The notes under the pieces are model-generated. The model was not told the origin of the DNA and did no database searches. It saw nothing but the letters and a program-made list of their open reading frames with translations. A stretch of 64,000 bases of DNA from Murimonas intestini (GTDB taxonomy: Bacteria > Bacillota > Clostridia > Lachnospirales > Lachnospiraceae), in assembly GCA_003148945.1 (NCBI GenBank), contig QGGY01000003.1, positions 372,001 to 436,000 on the forward strand, read 5' to 3'. This document shows, one piece after another, positions 17,064-26,789 of this stretch (position 1 is its first letter; each line of letters starts with the position of its first letter). The position numbers and the translations under genes were made by a program.

Positions 17064-19331
17064 ATGCTGCAGGATTTTATGATTCAGAATGGAAACGGAT
17101 ATGAACTTCCATATCCCGCCGAGCGGTGGGAGGAAGGGACACTGATCGGAAACGGCAGCCAGGGTGCAGTTATCATGGGAGATGCGGAGAATGAGGAGAT
17201 CATTTTCAGTCATGAGCGCCTGTTTGCACCTGTGGATATAGGCCTGCAGCCTATTCCTATGGCCGGTGAACTGCCATATATCAGAGAGCTTTTAAGTAAA
17301 GGAAAATATGGTGATGCCGTCAGGCATATTCTTGATATGTACAGGCAGCAGGAGGGGAGAGAAGATAAAATATGGACAAATCCCTTTATTCCTGGGGCCG
17401 TTCTCCATATAGAGACAGCGGGCTGCTGCGGGTACACAGATTATATGAGAAAGCTGGAATTTAGCACAGGGGAAGCCAGGGTGAAATTCAGGAGCGGGAA
17501 GACAAATTATGACAGGAAGGCTTTTTATTCCAGAGCAGACGGCTGTATGGCCTTGAGGCTTACGGCGGACAGTCCGGCCTGCTGGAGGATTAAGCTTTCA
17601 CAGCGCCCCTACAGGAAAGACGGCAGAAAGGTATTAAAACCCATGTTCCCTCAGGAAAATGGAGAGTATTTTCTTCTGCCAAAGGCGGGGGTACAAGACG
17701 GCTGGGCCTGGTATCTGTGCGCATATCGCGGCAGAAACAGCGGATATGCTGTGCTGTGCCATGCTTTTTCAGAAGACGGGAAAATCAGGGCTGAGTCAGA
17801 AGCATTATGCATCAGCAGTGCAAAAAGCGCCCTTCTGCTGGCTAAGGTGATACCCATAAATGACATGGATAAGGCAGAGCAGATACTGGAAAAAGAGGCT
17901 GCTTCTATACAAAGGCTGCTTTGCCGGGAGTACGGGGAGCTGCTGGAAAGACATCTGGAAATACACGGCGAGCGGTTTGGGCGTCTGGAAGTGAAGCTGG
18001 ACAATAAACATCTGGAGACTATCCTGCATGCAGGGCGCTATGCCATACTGTCATCAAGCGGGGAAATGCCGCCGAATCTGCAGGGGGTATGGACAGGTAC
18101 TTATGACGGAGGCTGGTCATCTGACTATACTCAGAATGGAAATCTGCAGACTGCGGTCCTGGGACTGCTTCCCAGCGGTGATTTTGAAGGGATGGAGAGT
18201 TATTTCAAATATCAGGAATCTCTTATGGAGGATTACCGAAGAAACAGCAGGATACTGTATGGATGCAGAGGGATCCATATCCCGAGCAGGACAAGTGATT
18301 CAGGGCTGGACTTCCATTTTGATGAGACATGGCCTATGGTATTCTGGACTGCAGGGGCCGCATGGTGTGCACATTTTTATTATGATTACTGGCTGTATAC
18401 AGGTGATGACAGGTTCTTTGCAGAGAGGGCTCTGCCATTTATGAAGGAGGCGGCATTGTTCTATGAGGATTATCTCATTGAAGATGAGACCGGGCACTGG
18501 GTATTTTCGCCCTCCTATTCTCCGGAAAATACTCCTATGGGGAGGGAAAATGCAGCGTGCTTCAATGCTTCCATGGATATAGCGGCGGCGAAAGAGCTGT
18601 TTATGAATCTGATCGTGGGGTGCAGTACACTGGGGATCAATACAGGTGAAATTGAAAAATGGAAAGGTATAATGGCAAAAATGCCGCCGTACAGGATAAA
18701 CAGCGACGGAGCGCTGAAAGAATGGGCGGCGGACGGCCTTGAGGACAGATACGACCACCGCCACTCTTCACATCTGTATATGCTCTACTATGACCTTCCC
18801 TGGTATGAGGACCAGAAAGTGCTGGATGCCTGCAGGCGTGCGTATGAATTGAAGATGGAGCATAAGAAGAAGGAGCAGGGCACTATGGCGTTTGGCCTTG
18901 TACAGGCCGGCATGGCAGCAGCCCACCTGGGTGACGCCAGTATGGTTGATGTTATGGTGAAGTCCATGGCAGAAAATAATTATTACAGGACTTATGCTTC
19001 CTCACATGACTATGGCCCTGATATATTCAATACAGACATCAGCGGCGGGATGCCTGCCCTTATGCTGGAGGCGGCAGCCCAGTCCTCGCCTGTAATAGAC
19101 AGCGATATGAAGATATCCGGATATCAAATACGTCTTCTCCCGGCGCTTCCGGAATCGATGAAAAGCGGAAGTGTACGCGGGATGAGGCTGAGAGGCGGCT
19201 TCAGCCTTGATATGGAATGGAAGGACGGAGAACTGGGAGAGTATACTCTCACCTGCAAAGCACGGATGCCTGGAAAAGTTCAGGTATGGGATGCCCGCAG
19301 GGGGATAAAGTTACCTGTAACGCTTGCCTGA
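17064..19331 (+). CDS. Divergent GH95-like glycoside hydrolase
   Basis: 755 residues, close to GH95 length. The N-terminal domain has YPAERWEEGTLIGNGSQGA, the catalytic (alpha/alpha)6 barrel has PPNLQGVWTG, WPMVFWTAGAAW, YWLYTGDDRFF and SPSYSPENTP, and the C-terminus has LLPALPESMKSGSVRGMRLR. Known GH95 enzymes are alpha-L-fucosidases or alpha-L-galactosidases that invert configuration. The motifs are recognisable but several differ from typical members, such as NLQTAVLGLLPSGDFEGMES where others have the NxNxEMNYW region. No signal peptide. The ATG at 17064 has AGGGG 8 bases upstream; the frame extends back to 16863 inside the GH43 gene. It is translationally coupled to GH43. Confidence 0.8.
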   Translation: MLQDFMIQNGNGYELPYPAERWEEGTLIGNGSQGAVIMGDAENEEIIFSHERLFAPVDIGLQPIPMAGELPYIRELLSKGKYGDAVRHILDMYRQQEGREDKIWTNPFIPGAVLHIETAGCCGYTDYMRKLEFSTGEARVKFRSGKTNYDRKAFYSRADGCMALRLTADSPACWRIKLSQRPYRKDGRKVLKPMFPQENGEYFLLPKAGVQDGWAWYLCAYRGRNSGYAVLCHAFSEDGKIRAESEALCISSAKSALLLAKVIPINDMDKAEQILEKEAASIQRLLCREYGELLERHLEIHGERFGRLEVKLDNKHLETILHAGRYAILSSSGEMPPNLQGVWTGTYDGGWSSDYTQNGNLQTAVLGLLPSGDFEGMESYFKYQESLMEDYRRNSRILYGCRGIHIPSRTSDSGLDFHFDETWPMVFWTAGAAWCAHFYYDYWLYTGDDRFFAERALPFMKEAALFYEDYLIEDETGHWVFSPSYSPENTPMGRENAACFNASMDIAAAKELFMNLIVGCSTLGINTGEIEKWKGIMAKMPPYRINSDGALKEWAADGLEDRYDHRHSSHLYMLYYDLPWYEDQKVLDACRRAYELKMEHKKKEQGTMAFGLVQAGMAAAHLGDASMVDVMVKSMAENNYYRTYASSHDYGPDIFNTDISGGMPALMLEAAAQSSPVIDSDMKISGYQIRLLPALPESMKSGSVRGMRLRGGFSLDMEWKDGELGEYTLTCKARMPGKVQVWDARRGIKLPVTLA

Positions 19332-19405
19332 AAGCGGCACTGAGCGTATAATCTTTGTAGAGATAAACGCGAAAGGACAGTTTCAGGACTGTGAGGTAAG
19401 GTTAA

Positions 19406-20695
19406 ATGAATGAAGCAAAAAAGATCAATATTGCACTTTTGGGGCTTGGAACAGTGGGCACAGGTGTTTATAAGGTTTTAAAAATGCAGGAGGAGGAGAT
19501 ACCGCGCAAGGTAGGCGCAGAGCTTGCAGTGAAAAAGATCCTTGTGAGAGATCTTAAGAAGGCTGCGCTGAAGGTGGACGACCCGTCTGTACTTACAAAT
19601 GACTGGAAAGAAATTTTAGACGATGAAAGTATTGAGATCGTCGTTGAAGTCATGGGAGGCATGGAACCGGCCAGAACTTATATGATGGAGGCACTGGCAG
19701 CGGGCAAGAATGTGGTGACTGCAAATAAAGACCTTATGGCGGAGAGCGGCAGGGAGCTTTTTGATATGGCAGAGCAGAGCCAGAAGGATCTGCTTTTTGA
19801 GGCAGCAGTGGCAGGAGGGATTCCGATCATCTCCCCGCTCAAACAGTCTCTGGCAGGGAATCATCTGACGGAGATCATTGGCATTGTAAATGGGACTACG
19901 AATTTTATATTGACAAAGATGACTTCAGAGGGGATGGAATTCAATGAGGCCCTCTCTCTGGCTACTGAGCTTGGGTATGCGGAAGCCGATCCCACGGCGG
20001 ATGTGGAGGGGCTGGATGCAGGCAGAAAGATGGCGATCATGGCTTCCATCGCCTTCAATTCACGTGTAACCTTCCGCGATGTATATACAGAAGGTATCAC
20101 CAGGATCACAGCAACTGACATCAGATATGCCAAAGAAATGGGCTGCGACATTAAGCTGCTGGGGGTGGCAAGAAATACACAGGAGGGGATAGAGGTCAGG
20201 GTTCATCCCATGCTGATACCCAGCACGCATCCCCTGGCATCTGTCAACGATTCCTTCAATGCAGTGTTTGTCCATGGAGACGCAGTAGATGACGCTATGT
20301 TCTACGGGCGGGGAGCAGGCGAGATGCCTACTGCCAGTGCAGTGGTTGGGGACATATTTGAGATCGCGCGCAATATCAGATTCGGCTGCAATGGGCGCAT
20401 CAGCTGTACCTGCTACAAAGAGCTTCCCATCAAGAAGATGGAAGAGATAGAGAGCCGTTATTTTATCAGGATGCAGGTGGAGGACCGCTACGGAGTCCTG
20501 GCCAGCATAGCAAGTGTGTTCGGCAATAATTGTGTCAGCATAGCAAGGATAGTCCAGAAAGAGAAGAAAAATGATGCCGCTGAGCTGGTGGTCATCACAG
20601 ACAAGGTGAGGGAGCGTCATCTGAATGATTCTCTAACAATATTTAAAGGAATGTCCATGGTTAAAGAAATCCCGGCTGTCATCAGGGTATATTGA
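19406..20695 (+). CDS. hom: Homoserine dehydrogenase with ACT domain
   Basis: 429 residues. It reduces aspartate semialdehyde to homoserine on the way to threonine and methionine. The Rossmann motif is LLGLGTVGTGVYKVL at residues 11-25. The family signature GGIPIISPLKQSLAGN and NGTTNFILTKM is followed by AEADPTADVEGLDAGRK, which carries the catalytic acid and lysine. The C-terminal about 80 residues (YFIRMQVEDRYGVLASIASV) form an ACT domain that normally binds threonine for feedback inhibition. It stands alone between the glycan locus and gpmI. Confidence 0.96.
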   Translation: MNEAKKINIALLGLGTVGTGVYKVLKMQEEEIPRKVGAELAVKKILVRDLKKAALKVDDPSVLTNDWKEILDDESIEIVVEVMGGMEPARTYMMEALAAGKNVVTANKDLMAESGRELFDMAEQSQKDLLFEAAVAGGIPIISPLKQSLAGNHLTEIIGIVNGTTNFILTKMTSEGMEFNEALSLATELGYAEADPTADVEGLDAGRKMAIMASIAFNSRVTFRDVYTEGITRITATDIRYAKEMGCDIKLLGVARNTQEGIEVRVHPMLIPSTHPLASVNDSFNAVFVHGDAVDDAMFYGRGAGEMPTASAVVGDIFEIARNIRFGCNGRISCTCYKELPIKKMEEIESRYFIRMQVEDRYGVLASIASVFGNNCVSIARIVQKEKKNDAAELVVITDKVRERHLNDSLTIFKGMSMVKEIPAVIRVY

Positions 20696-20749
20696 CGGCT
20701 GTTACTAAAATTTTTAGAATTTTCCTCCATATTTTCCCTGGGTTGTGAA

Positions 20750-20778
20750 TTGACGGATGCTGTGAAATCATGTACAAT
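20750..20778 (+). promoter_or_regulatory. Promoter of gpmI
   Basis: TTGACG (20750-20755), 17-base spacer, TACAAT (20773-20778), about 80 bases before the gpmI start. Confidence 0.8.
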
Positions 20779-20859
20779 AAGTAGTTGTAAACAAGGTACA
20801 GTACAGTAAGCGGCATGCCGCAAGGCAGCCTAATTTCATAAAATAAAGGAGAAATCGAA

Positions 20860-22401
20860 ATGAGCAAGAAACCAACTGTTTTAATGATCCTGGATGGCTA
20901 TGGCCTTAATGAAAAGACCGAGGGCAATGCGGTTAAAGAGGCTAAGACTCCTGTTATGGATAAACTGATGCAGGAATATCCTTTTGTTAAGGGATATGCC
21001 AGCGGAATGGCAGTAGGGCTTCCTGACGGACAGATGGGAAATTCTGAGGTAGGCCACCTGAATATGGGAGCAGGGCGTATCATATATCAGGAGCTGACAA
21101 AGATCACAAAGGAGATCCAGGACGGAGATTTCTTTAAGAATCCTGCCCTTCTGGATGCTGTTAAGAATGCTAAGGATAAAGGAACATCCCTGCATATGTT
21201 CGGACTTCTCTCTGACGGCGGGGTACACAGCCACAACACACATCTGTATGCGCTTTTAGAGCTGGCAAAGAAAGAAGGCCTCAGTAAAGTCTATGTACAC
21301 TGCTTCCTGGATGGACGTGACACACCGCCGGCCTCAGGAAAAGATTATGTACAGCAGCTCTCTGACAAGATGCAGGAGATCGGCGTTGGTGAGATCGCAT
21401 CAGTTATGGGACGTTACTATGCTATGGACCGTGACAACCGCTGGGACCGCGTGGAACTGGCATACAATGCCATGGTAAAGGGCATCGGACATACTGCGGA
21501 CAGCGGAGTGGCAGCAGTGCAGCAGTCATATGATGATGGAAAGAATGACGAGTTTGTGATCCCTACCGTAGTGGTGAAGAACGGCGCTCCTGTGGCAACC
21601 ATCCAGGATGATGATTCCGTTATCTTCTTTAACTTCCGCCCTGACAGGGCAAGAGAGATCACACGCACCTTCTGCAGTGATGATTTTGACGGCTTCAAGA
21701 GAGGCAGCAGAATTAAGACATGTTATGTATGCTTTACAGAGTATGATGAGACGATCCCGAATAAAGAGGTCGCTTTCCACAAGACAGCGATAACAAATAC
21801 ATTTGGTGAATTTCTGGCTGCAAACAATTTAAAACAGGCCAGGATCGCGGAGACAGAGAAATATGCACATGTTACATTCTTCTTTAACGGCGGGGTAGAG
21901 GAGCCAAATGAAGGGGAGGAACGTATTCTTGTAAAGTCCCCGAAGGTGCCCACATACGATATGCAGCCTGAGATGAGCGCATATGAGGTATGCGATAATC
22001 TTGTAAATGCCATCAAATCAGAAAAGTATGATGTGATCATCATCAACTTTGCAAATCCGGATATGGTAGGACATACAGGTATCGAAAATGCGGCAGTGAA
22101 AGCAATTGAAGCTGTAGATGGCTGTGTTGGCAGAGCTGTAGAGGCAATCAAAGAGGTGGATGGACAGATGTTTATCTGTGCTGACCATGGAAATGCAGAA
22201 CAGCTGGTGGATTACGAGACTGGAGAACCGTTTACAGCCCACACTACAAACCCTGTTCCTTTTATCCTTGTAAATGCTGACCCGTCCTACACCTTAAGAG
22301 AAGGCGGCGTGCTTGCGGATATCGCGCCTACCCTGATTGAACTGATGGGAATGGAGCAGCCCAAAGAGATGACAGGAAAATCTCTGCTGATCAGAAAATA
22401 A
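20860..22401 (+). CDS. gpmI: 2,3-bisphosphoglycerate-independent phosphoglycerate mutase
   Basis: 513 residues, full length. It interconverts 3- and 2-phosphoglycerate through a phosphoserine intermediate with two manganese ions. MILDGYG at residues 7-13 provides the first metal aspartate, the nucleophile serine is in [11 protein letters not shown] (about residue 60), and substrate residues are in FLDGRDTPP and [15 protein letters not shown]. The second metal site is in [15 protein letters not shown] and the C-terminal AHTTNPVPF. It completes lower glycolysis together with the gap-pgk-tpiA block 12 kb upstream but has its own promoter and terminator. Confidence 0.98.
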   Translation: MSKKPTVLMILDGYGLNEKTEGNAVKEAKTPVMDKLMQEYPFVKGYASGMAVGLPDGQMGNSEVGHLNMGAGRIIYQELTKITKEIQDGDFFKNPALLDAVKNAKDKGTSLHMFGLLSDGGVHSHNTHLYALLELAKKEGLSKVYVHCFLDGRDTPPASGKDYVQQLSDKMQEIGVGEIASVMGRYYAMDRDNRWDRVELAYNAMVKGIGHTADSGVAAVQQSYDDGKNDEFVIPTVVVKNGAPVATIQDDDSVIFFNFRPDRAREITRTFCSDDFDGFKRGSRIKTCYVCFTEYDETIPNKEVAFHKTAITNTFGEFLAANNLKQARIAETEKYAHVTFFFNGGVEEPNEGEERILVKSPKVPTYDMQPEMSAYEVCDNLVNAIKSEKYDVIIINFANPDMVGHTGIENAAVKAIEAVDGCVGRAVEAIKEVDGQMFICADHGNAEQLVDYETGEPFTAHTTNPVPFILVNADPSYTLREGGVLADIAPTLIELMGMEQPKEMTGKSLLIRK

Positions 22402-22411
22402 AAAGAGTCAA

Positions 22412-22450
22412 AAGGCTCTGCACAGGGAGACAATAAATGTGCAGGGCCTT
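22412..22450 (+). terminator. Intrinsic terminator after gpmI
   Basis: AAGGCTCTGCACA (22412-22424) pairs with TGTGCAGGGCCTT (22438-22450) with one G-U pair, followed by a T/A-rich tract. Confidence 0.75.
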
Positions 22451-22483
22451 CTTAAATTATTATTTATTAAGGAAGTGTATCTG

Positions 22484-22816
22484 GTGGTAAAAGAAATCGT
22501 AAAGACTGCCGTAGAGACTAAAATGACATGCAGATCTGTAAGCCCTATCATTTCAGGCGGTGAGTACTGCTATGCGTGCGGGCTTATGATGAGGATACTG
22601 GGAGCCGGACAGGAGCTGATCCAGTCGGCAGTGTCCCAGCCTGACGTGCCATCCATGCAGGCTGCAGTAAAGCCGTTTCTGGAATCTGAGAGAGAACGCA
22701 TCCAGGGAGAAGCAAGGTACGAAAGACTGATAAACCTGCTGCTGCAGAGCAAGGCAGATGATAAACTGACAGAAGAGACATTAGAGCTGTTTGATATGGG
22801 GCTGAAAGGGAACTGA
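22484..22816 (+). CDS. Small protein of unknown function, 110 residues
   Basis: Not recognised. The frame is open from a GTG at 22439, but that codon lies inside the gpmI terminator stem. The GTG at 22484 has AAGGAAG 8 bases upstream and is the better start, giving 110 residues starting (M)VKEIVKTAVETKM. It has three cysteines near the N-terminus, two as CYAC, then a helical, charged C-terminal half (ESERERIQGEARYERL). No signal peptide or membrane segment. The position between gpmI and secG, in the same direction, makes it credible, but it could be expressed only by read-through. Confidence 0.55.
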   Translation: MVKEIVKTAVETKMTCRSVSPIISGGEYCYACGLMMRILGAGQELIQSAVSQPDVPSMQAAVKPFLESERERIQGEARYERLINLLLQSKADDKLTEETLELFDMGLKGN

Positions 22817-22853
22817 GTCAGGTATATTAATAGTAAAATTGGATATAATTTAA

Positions 22854-22882
22854 TTGACAATTATATCCTGCTGTGGTAAACT
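22854..22882 (+). promoter_or_regulatory. Promoter of secG
   Basis: TTGACA (22854-22859), 17-base spacer, TAAACT (22877-22882), about 28 bases before the secG ribosome site. Confidence 0.75.
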
Positions 22883-22915
22883 AAATGAGGTTTAATGACA
22901 TAGGAGGTGTGGTTC

Positions 22916-23152
22916 ATGGAAATTTTAAGAGGTATTCTTACCGTTATCTTCATACTGGTTTGTATTGTGTTGACCGTTATTGTGCTTATGCAGGAAGGCA
23001 AGGACGCCGGACTTGGAAGCATCGCAGGTATATCAGAGACATACTGGGGAAAAAATAAAGGACGCTCCATGGAAGGAGCTTTGGTAAAAGCTACAAAATA
23101 TCTGGCAATTGGCTTCATCGTATTGTCAGTGATACTGAACCTGAATTTTTAA
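22916..23152 (+). CDS. secG: SecG subunit of the protein translocase
   Basis: 78 residues with two transmembrane segments (about residues 4-24 and 57-77) separated by a short loop with LMQEGKDAGLGSIAG, the SecG signature. It is the small accessory subunit of SecYEG. The ATG at 22916 follows AGGAGGT by 7 bases; an in-frame GTG at 22907 overlaps that site. A terminator separates it from rnr, though in many Firmicutes secG, rnr, smpB and ssrA travel together as here. Confidence 0.93.
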   Translation: MEILRGILTVIFILVCIVLTVIVLMQEGKDAGLGSIAGISETYWGKNKGRSMEGALVKATKYLAIGFIVLSVILNLNF

Positions 23153-23162
23153 GGAATGTGAG

Positions 23163-23194
23163 ACACTCTTGTAACCATGCAAGAGTGTTTTTTA
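23163..23194 (+). terminator. Intrinsic terminator after secG
   Basis: ACACTCTTG (23163-23171) and CAAGAGTGT (23180-23188) form a perfect 9-bp stem followed by TTTTTT. Part of the transcripts may read through into rnr. Confidence 0.9.
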
Positions 23195-23224
23195 TTCTAT
23201 AGAAAATTAAGAAAGTGAGTGAAA

Positions 23225-25369
23225 ATGAAAGAAGATATATTTGAAAAGAGAAAGAAAGTAATTTATGACCTTATCTGTGACGAGCATTATATCCCCATGA
23301 AAGTCAAGGAGCTGGCCATACTTCTGCAGGTTACGAAAGAGGAGAGGCCCAGCCTGCAGGCAGTGCTGGATGAGCTTGTCAAAGAGGGGAAAATAGAGGT
23401 CAGCAAAAGAGGAAAATATAAAAAGCTGGAATCCCCTGTTCTGGTGGGTACTTTTATAGGAAATCAGAAGGGATTTGGGTTTGTAGAGATAGAGGGCGCA
23501 GAGGAAGATATATTTATCCCTGAATCAGGGGTAAACGGCGCTCTGCATCAGGACACTGTGCAGGTGGCTCTTGTTTCCGGAAAGCCTGGCAAGCGCCGTG
23601 AGGGCGAGGTTGTCAGAGTATTGGCAAGGGGCATCACTGAGGTGGTGGGAACTTATCAGAAAAGTAAAAACTTTGGGTTTGTAGTGCCGGACAGCCTTAA
23701 ATTTACAAGAGACATCTTTATTCCCATAGAGCGCTCAAAAGGCGCTGTTGACGGGCACAAGGTCCTTGTGGAGATCACTGATTATGGCAGCAAAAATAAG
23801 AAGCCGGAAGGAAAAGTAAAGAAGATCATCGGGCATATCAATGATCCTGGCACAGATATCCTGTCCATCGTCTATGCATATGATCTGCCGGTGGAGTTTT
23901 CCGACAAGATCATGCATCAGGCGGAAAATGTATCTAACGAGGTCAGTGAGGCGGATATGGCTGGCAGGATGGATATCAGAGACTGGCAGATCGTTACTAT
24001 TGACGGTGAAGATGCAAAGGATCTGGATGACGGAGTCTCTCTGACAAAAGAGGGGGATATTTACCATCTGGGAGTGCATATAGCTGACGTATCTAATTAT
24101 GTCCAGGAAAACAGTGCTCTGGATCGGGAAGCGCTGAAGCGCGGGACAAGCGTTTATCTGGTTGACCGGGTCATTCCCATGCTTCCCCATAAGCTGTCTA
24201 ACGGCATCTGCTCTTTAAATGAGGGGGTGGACAGGCTGGCTCTGTCCTGTATAATGGATATAGACGGCAAAGGAAATGTGACAGGGCACCAGATAGCAGA
24301 GACAGTGATCAAAGTTGACCGGCGCATGACTTACACAAGCGTCAAAAAGATACTGGAGGACAGAGATCCTGAAGAAACTGCAAAGTATGAGAAGCTTGTC
24401 CCAATGTTTGAGATGATGCAGGAGCTGGCGGCAATATTGAGGAAAAAAAGGCGGCAGAGGGGATCGATTGACTTTGATTTTCCTGAGACAAAGATAATCC
24501 TAGATAAAGAGGGGCATCCTCTGGAGATCAAACCCTATGACAGAAATGTGGCCACAAAGATCATCGAAGATTTTATGCTCATAGCAAATGAGACCGTGGC
24601 GCAGGACTATTACTGGCAGGAGCTGCCGTTTGTATACAGGACCCATGACAATCCTGATCCTGAAAAGATACAGCAGCTGGCTTTATTCATCAACAACTTT
24701 GGATACGCCATTAAAAACACAAGGGATGAGATCCACCCAAAGGAGTTGCAGAAGCTGCTTGCCAGAATAGAGGACTCACCTGAGGAGACACTTATCAGCC
24801 GTCTTACACTGAGGTCTATGAAGCGGGCCAGTTATACAGTGGAATGTACCGGGCATTTTGGCCTGGCGGCGCCTTACTACTGCCACTTTACTTCACCGAT
24901 CAGGCGGTATCCGGATCTGCAGATCCACAGGATCATCAAGGAAAACCTCAGGGGAAAAATGAATGAGGGACGTATAGAGCATTACCAGAGCATCCTGCAG
25001 ACTGTGGCTGATCAGTCCAGCAAGCTGGAAAGACGGGCCGATGAGGCAGAGCGTGAGACTGAGAAGCTTAAAAAAGCAGAGTATATGGAAAATCATATTG
25101 GTGAGACATTTGAAGGCGTGATTTCCAGCATTACCTCATGGGGAATGTATGTGGAGCTCTCTAATACAATAGAGGGCATGATACATGTGACAAATATGTA
25201 TGATGACCGTTATTATTACAGAGAGGAGACACATGAGATGTTCGGCGTAGACACCGGAAAGGTCTATAAGCTGGGACAGAAGGTCAGGATACGTGTTCTG
25301 GGCGCTGATAAGCATACAAGGTCTGTTGATTTTGAGATGGCCGCTGAGGATGAGGAAGAACAGCCATAA
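23225..25369 (+). CDS. rnr: Ribonuclease R
   Basis: 714 residues. A 3'-5' exoribonuclease that degrades structured RNA and works with tmRNA-SmpB on stalled messages. Order of domains: N-terminal winged helix (about 5-70), two cold-shock folds (GNQKGFGFVEIEG, then KSKNFGFVVPD), the RNB catalytic domain with the aspartate cluster in TIDGEDAKDLDDGVSL and HIADVSNYV, the tyrosine/arginine region SPIRRYPDLQIHR, and a C-terminal S1 domain (FEGVISSITSWGMYVEL). The Lys-rich tail of the E. coli enzyme is absent. The ATG at 23225 is preferred, with a GTG two codons upstream as alternative. smpB follows after 47 bases. Confidence 0.97.
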   Translation: MKEDIFEKRKKVIYDLICDEHYIPMKVKELAILLQVTKEERPSLQAVLDELVKEGKIEVSKRGKYKKLESPVLVGTFIGNQKGFGFVEIEGAEEDIFIPESGVNGALHQDTVQVALVSGKPGKRREGEVVRVLARGITEVVGTYQKSKNFGFVVPDSLKFTRDIFIPIERSKGAVDGHKVLVEITDYGSKNKKPEGKVKKIIGHINDPGTDILSIVYAYDLPVEFSDKIMHQAENVSNEVSEADMAGRMDIRDWQIVTIDGEDAKDLDDGVSLTKEGDIYHLGVHIADVSNYVQENSALDREALKRGTSVYLVDRVIPMLPHKLSNGICSLNEGVDRLALSCIMDIDGKGNVTGHQIAETVIKVDRRMTYTSVKKILEDRDPEETAKYEKLVPMFEMMQELAAILRKKRRQRGSIDFDFPETKIILDKEGHPLEIKPYDRNVATKIIEDFMLIANETVAQDYYWQELPFVYRTHDNPDPEKIQQLALFINNFGYAIKNTRDEIHPKELQKLLARIEDSPEETLISRLTLRSMKRASYTVECTGHFGLAAPYYCHFTSPIRRYPDLQIHRIIKENLRGKMNEGRIEHYQSILQTVADQSSKLERRADEAERETEKLKKAEYMENHIGETFEGVISSITSWGMYVELSNTIEGMIHVTNMYDDRYYYREETHEMFGVDTGKVYKLGQKVRIRVLGADKHTRSVDFEMAAEDEEEQP

Positions 25370-25416
25370 CCTGAAATGATTTTCAAACATGATTTAGGGG
25401 AAAAGGAGAGAAGAGT

Positions 25417-25884
25417 ATGGGAGCACAATCTGTCAAACTGATTGCCAACAATAAAAAAGCGTACCATGATTATTTTGTAGAAGATACTTATGAGGCGGGC
25501 ATCTCACTGCACGGTACTGAAGTAAAATCCCTGCGCATGGGAAAATGCAGCATTAAGGAATCCTTTATCAGGATAGAAAAGGGAGAAGTATTCGTATACG
25601 GGATGCATATAAGCCCATATGAAAAGGGAAATATCTTTAATAAAGATCCCCTCCGCATCAGGAAGCTGCTGCTTCATAAGTATGAAATCAATAAGATGGC
25701 CGGGAAGATGGCTGAAAAGGGATATACTCTGGTGCCGCTGAAGGTTTACTTCAAAGGCAGTCTTGTGAAAGTGGAGATAGGGCTGGCAAGAGGTAAGAAG
25801 CTCTATGACAAGCGCCAGGATATCGCAAAGAAGGACCAGAGGCGTGAGGCAGAAAAAGATTTCAAAGTAAAAAATCTATATTAA
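25417..25884 (+). CDS. smpB: SsrA-binding protein SmpB
   Basis: 155 residues. It binds tmRNA and places it in the A site of stalled ribosomes. Family motifs are [48 protein letters not shown] and the basic C-terminal tail [20 protein letters not shown] that folds into the decoding centre. AAAAGGAG lies before the ATG. The ssrA gene itself is 420 bases downstream, an arrangement common in this phylum. Confidence 0.97.
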   Translation: MGAQSVKLIANNKKAYHDYFVEDTYEAGISLHGTEVKSLRMGKCSIKESFIRIEKGEVFVYGMHISPYEKGNIFNKDPLRIRKLLLHKYEINKMAGKMAEKGYTLVPLKVYFKGSLVKVEIGLARGKKLYDKRQDIAKKDQRREAEKDFKVKNLY

Positions 25885-25916
25885 AACTTTATATTAAACA
25901 CTCAAAGGGGAAATAT

Positions 25917-26150
25917 ATGATACCGACATCAAAAGAAGAATTATCGAAACTTGTCACCCAGACAACTGTGGAGACATATGAGGAGCTGACACCTCAGCTG
26001 GTTATGCTCCTGGACCAGGTAAAGCATAATGAAGAGCTTACAGAAGCCCAGAAAAATGACGAAATCCTGCTAAACATGATGGGATATGTGAAATCTTGTA
26101 CCAATGAGATCATCATTGAAGTGTTGTCAGAGATCCTTGGTCTGGATTAA
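25917..26150 (+). CDS. Small conserved-looking protein, 77 residues
   Basis: Not recognised. An acidic helical protein (MIPTSKEELSKLVTQTTVET...), with no membrane segment, two lysine clusters and a single cysteine (VKSCTN). An AAGGGGAAA site lies 5 bases before the ATG, and the gene sits 33 bases after smpB in the same direction, so co-expression with smpB is likely. The clean ribosome site and lack of alternative frames support a real gene. Confidence 0.65.
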   Translation: MIPTSKEELSKLVTQTTVETYEELTPQLVMLLDQVKHNEELTEAQKNDEILLNMMGYVKSCTNEIIIEVLSEILGLD

Positions 26151-26161
26151 TTTTATGCCCC

Positions 26162-26190
26162 TTGACAAAAGGAAAAATATCAGGTAAAAT
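26162..26190 (+). promoter_or_regulatory. Promoter of ssrA
   Basis: TTGACA (26162-26167), exactly 17 bases, TAAAAT (26185-26190). Transcription from here would give a leader of about 110 bases that must be removed to form the mature 5' end. Confidence 0.8.
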
Positions 26191-26307
26191 ACAGCTCTAG
26201 TATAACATTTAGTTATTTGCTGCAAGTTATGCTGGTAGGTTGTTAAATTCCATTGTCTGTGAACCTGTACATCTGTTTTGAACAAGACAGTAAGCTTGAT
26301 TTGATCA

Positions 26308-26653
26308 GGGGTTGTACTGGTTTCGACGGGGGTTTTGCAATTGTGGTAGCCATCCGCGGGCCGGGACCGCGCAGTAAACCGGAAACTTAAATATAAACGC
26401 AGACGAAAATTTAGCGTACGTAGCCTAGTGGCTGCTGTCGGCCTTAAGTCTCTCGCAGCTTAAGCAACCGGCATCAAATAATGCGGGGCACTTTATCTCC
26501 AAAGCTTTGAGGGGATAAAAGAACTTATGAAGCTACTAAAGTCCGAAGCCTGTCATTAGGCGCCGGGCGGAGGGAATGTTAAAATAATGACTGCGATGGG
26601 AGAAGCTGCAATGAATAGGCTTTCGGACAGGGGTTCGATTCCCCTCAGCTCCA
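26308..26653 (+). ncRNA. ssrA: tmRNA
   Basis: The 5' end GGGGTTG pairs with CAGCTCC near the 3' end to form the acceptor stem, and the tRNA-like hallmarks TGGTTTCGACGGGG and GGGGTTCGATTCCCC are present. The A after the acceptor is at 26653; CCA is not encoded. The tag reading frame is at 26399-26428 (GCA to the TAG stop) and encodes ADENLAYVA, a degradation tag ending in hydrophobic residues. Pseudoknot-forming repeats follow the tag. The RNA rescues ribosomes stalled on broken messages, together with SmpB and RNase R encoded just upstream. Confidence 0.97.
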
Positions 26654-26664
26654 CTAATAAATAC

Positions 26665-26691
26665 AAATCCGGACTCGATGAGTCCGGATTT
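26665..26691 (+). terminator. Intrinsic terminator after ssrA
   Basis: AAATCCGGACTC (26665-26676) and GAGTCCGGATTT (26680-26691) form a perfect 12-bp stem with a 3-base loop. It could also serve the minus-strand dehydrogenase gene. Confidence 0.92.
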
Positions 26692-26789
26692 TGTACGTTC
26701 TGCATTATTTTGGAATGACCGGCAGCCAAATGTATGATCCGCGATGCCATACGCAGACATCCTTCTTTTTCTGCCCACGGCGGAACCGG

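Noticed and set aside
22439-22484. GTG 22439 as start of the small protein
   Set aside because: It lies within the gpmI terminator stem with no ribosome site; GTG 22484 has AAGGAAG at the right distance.
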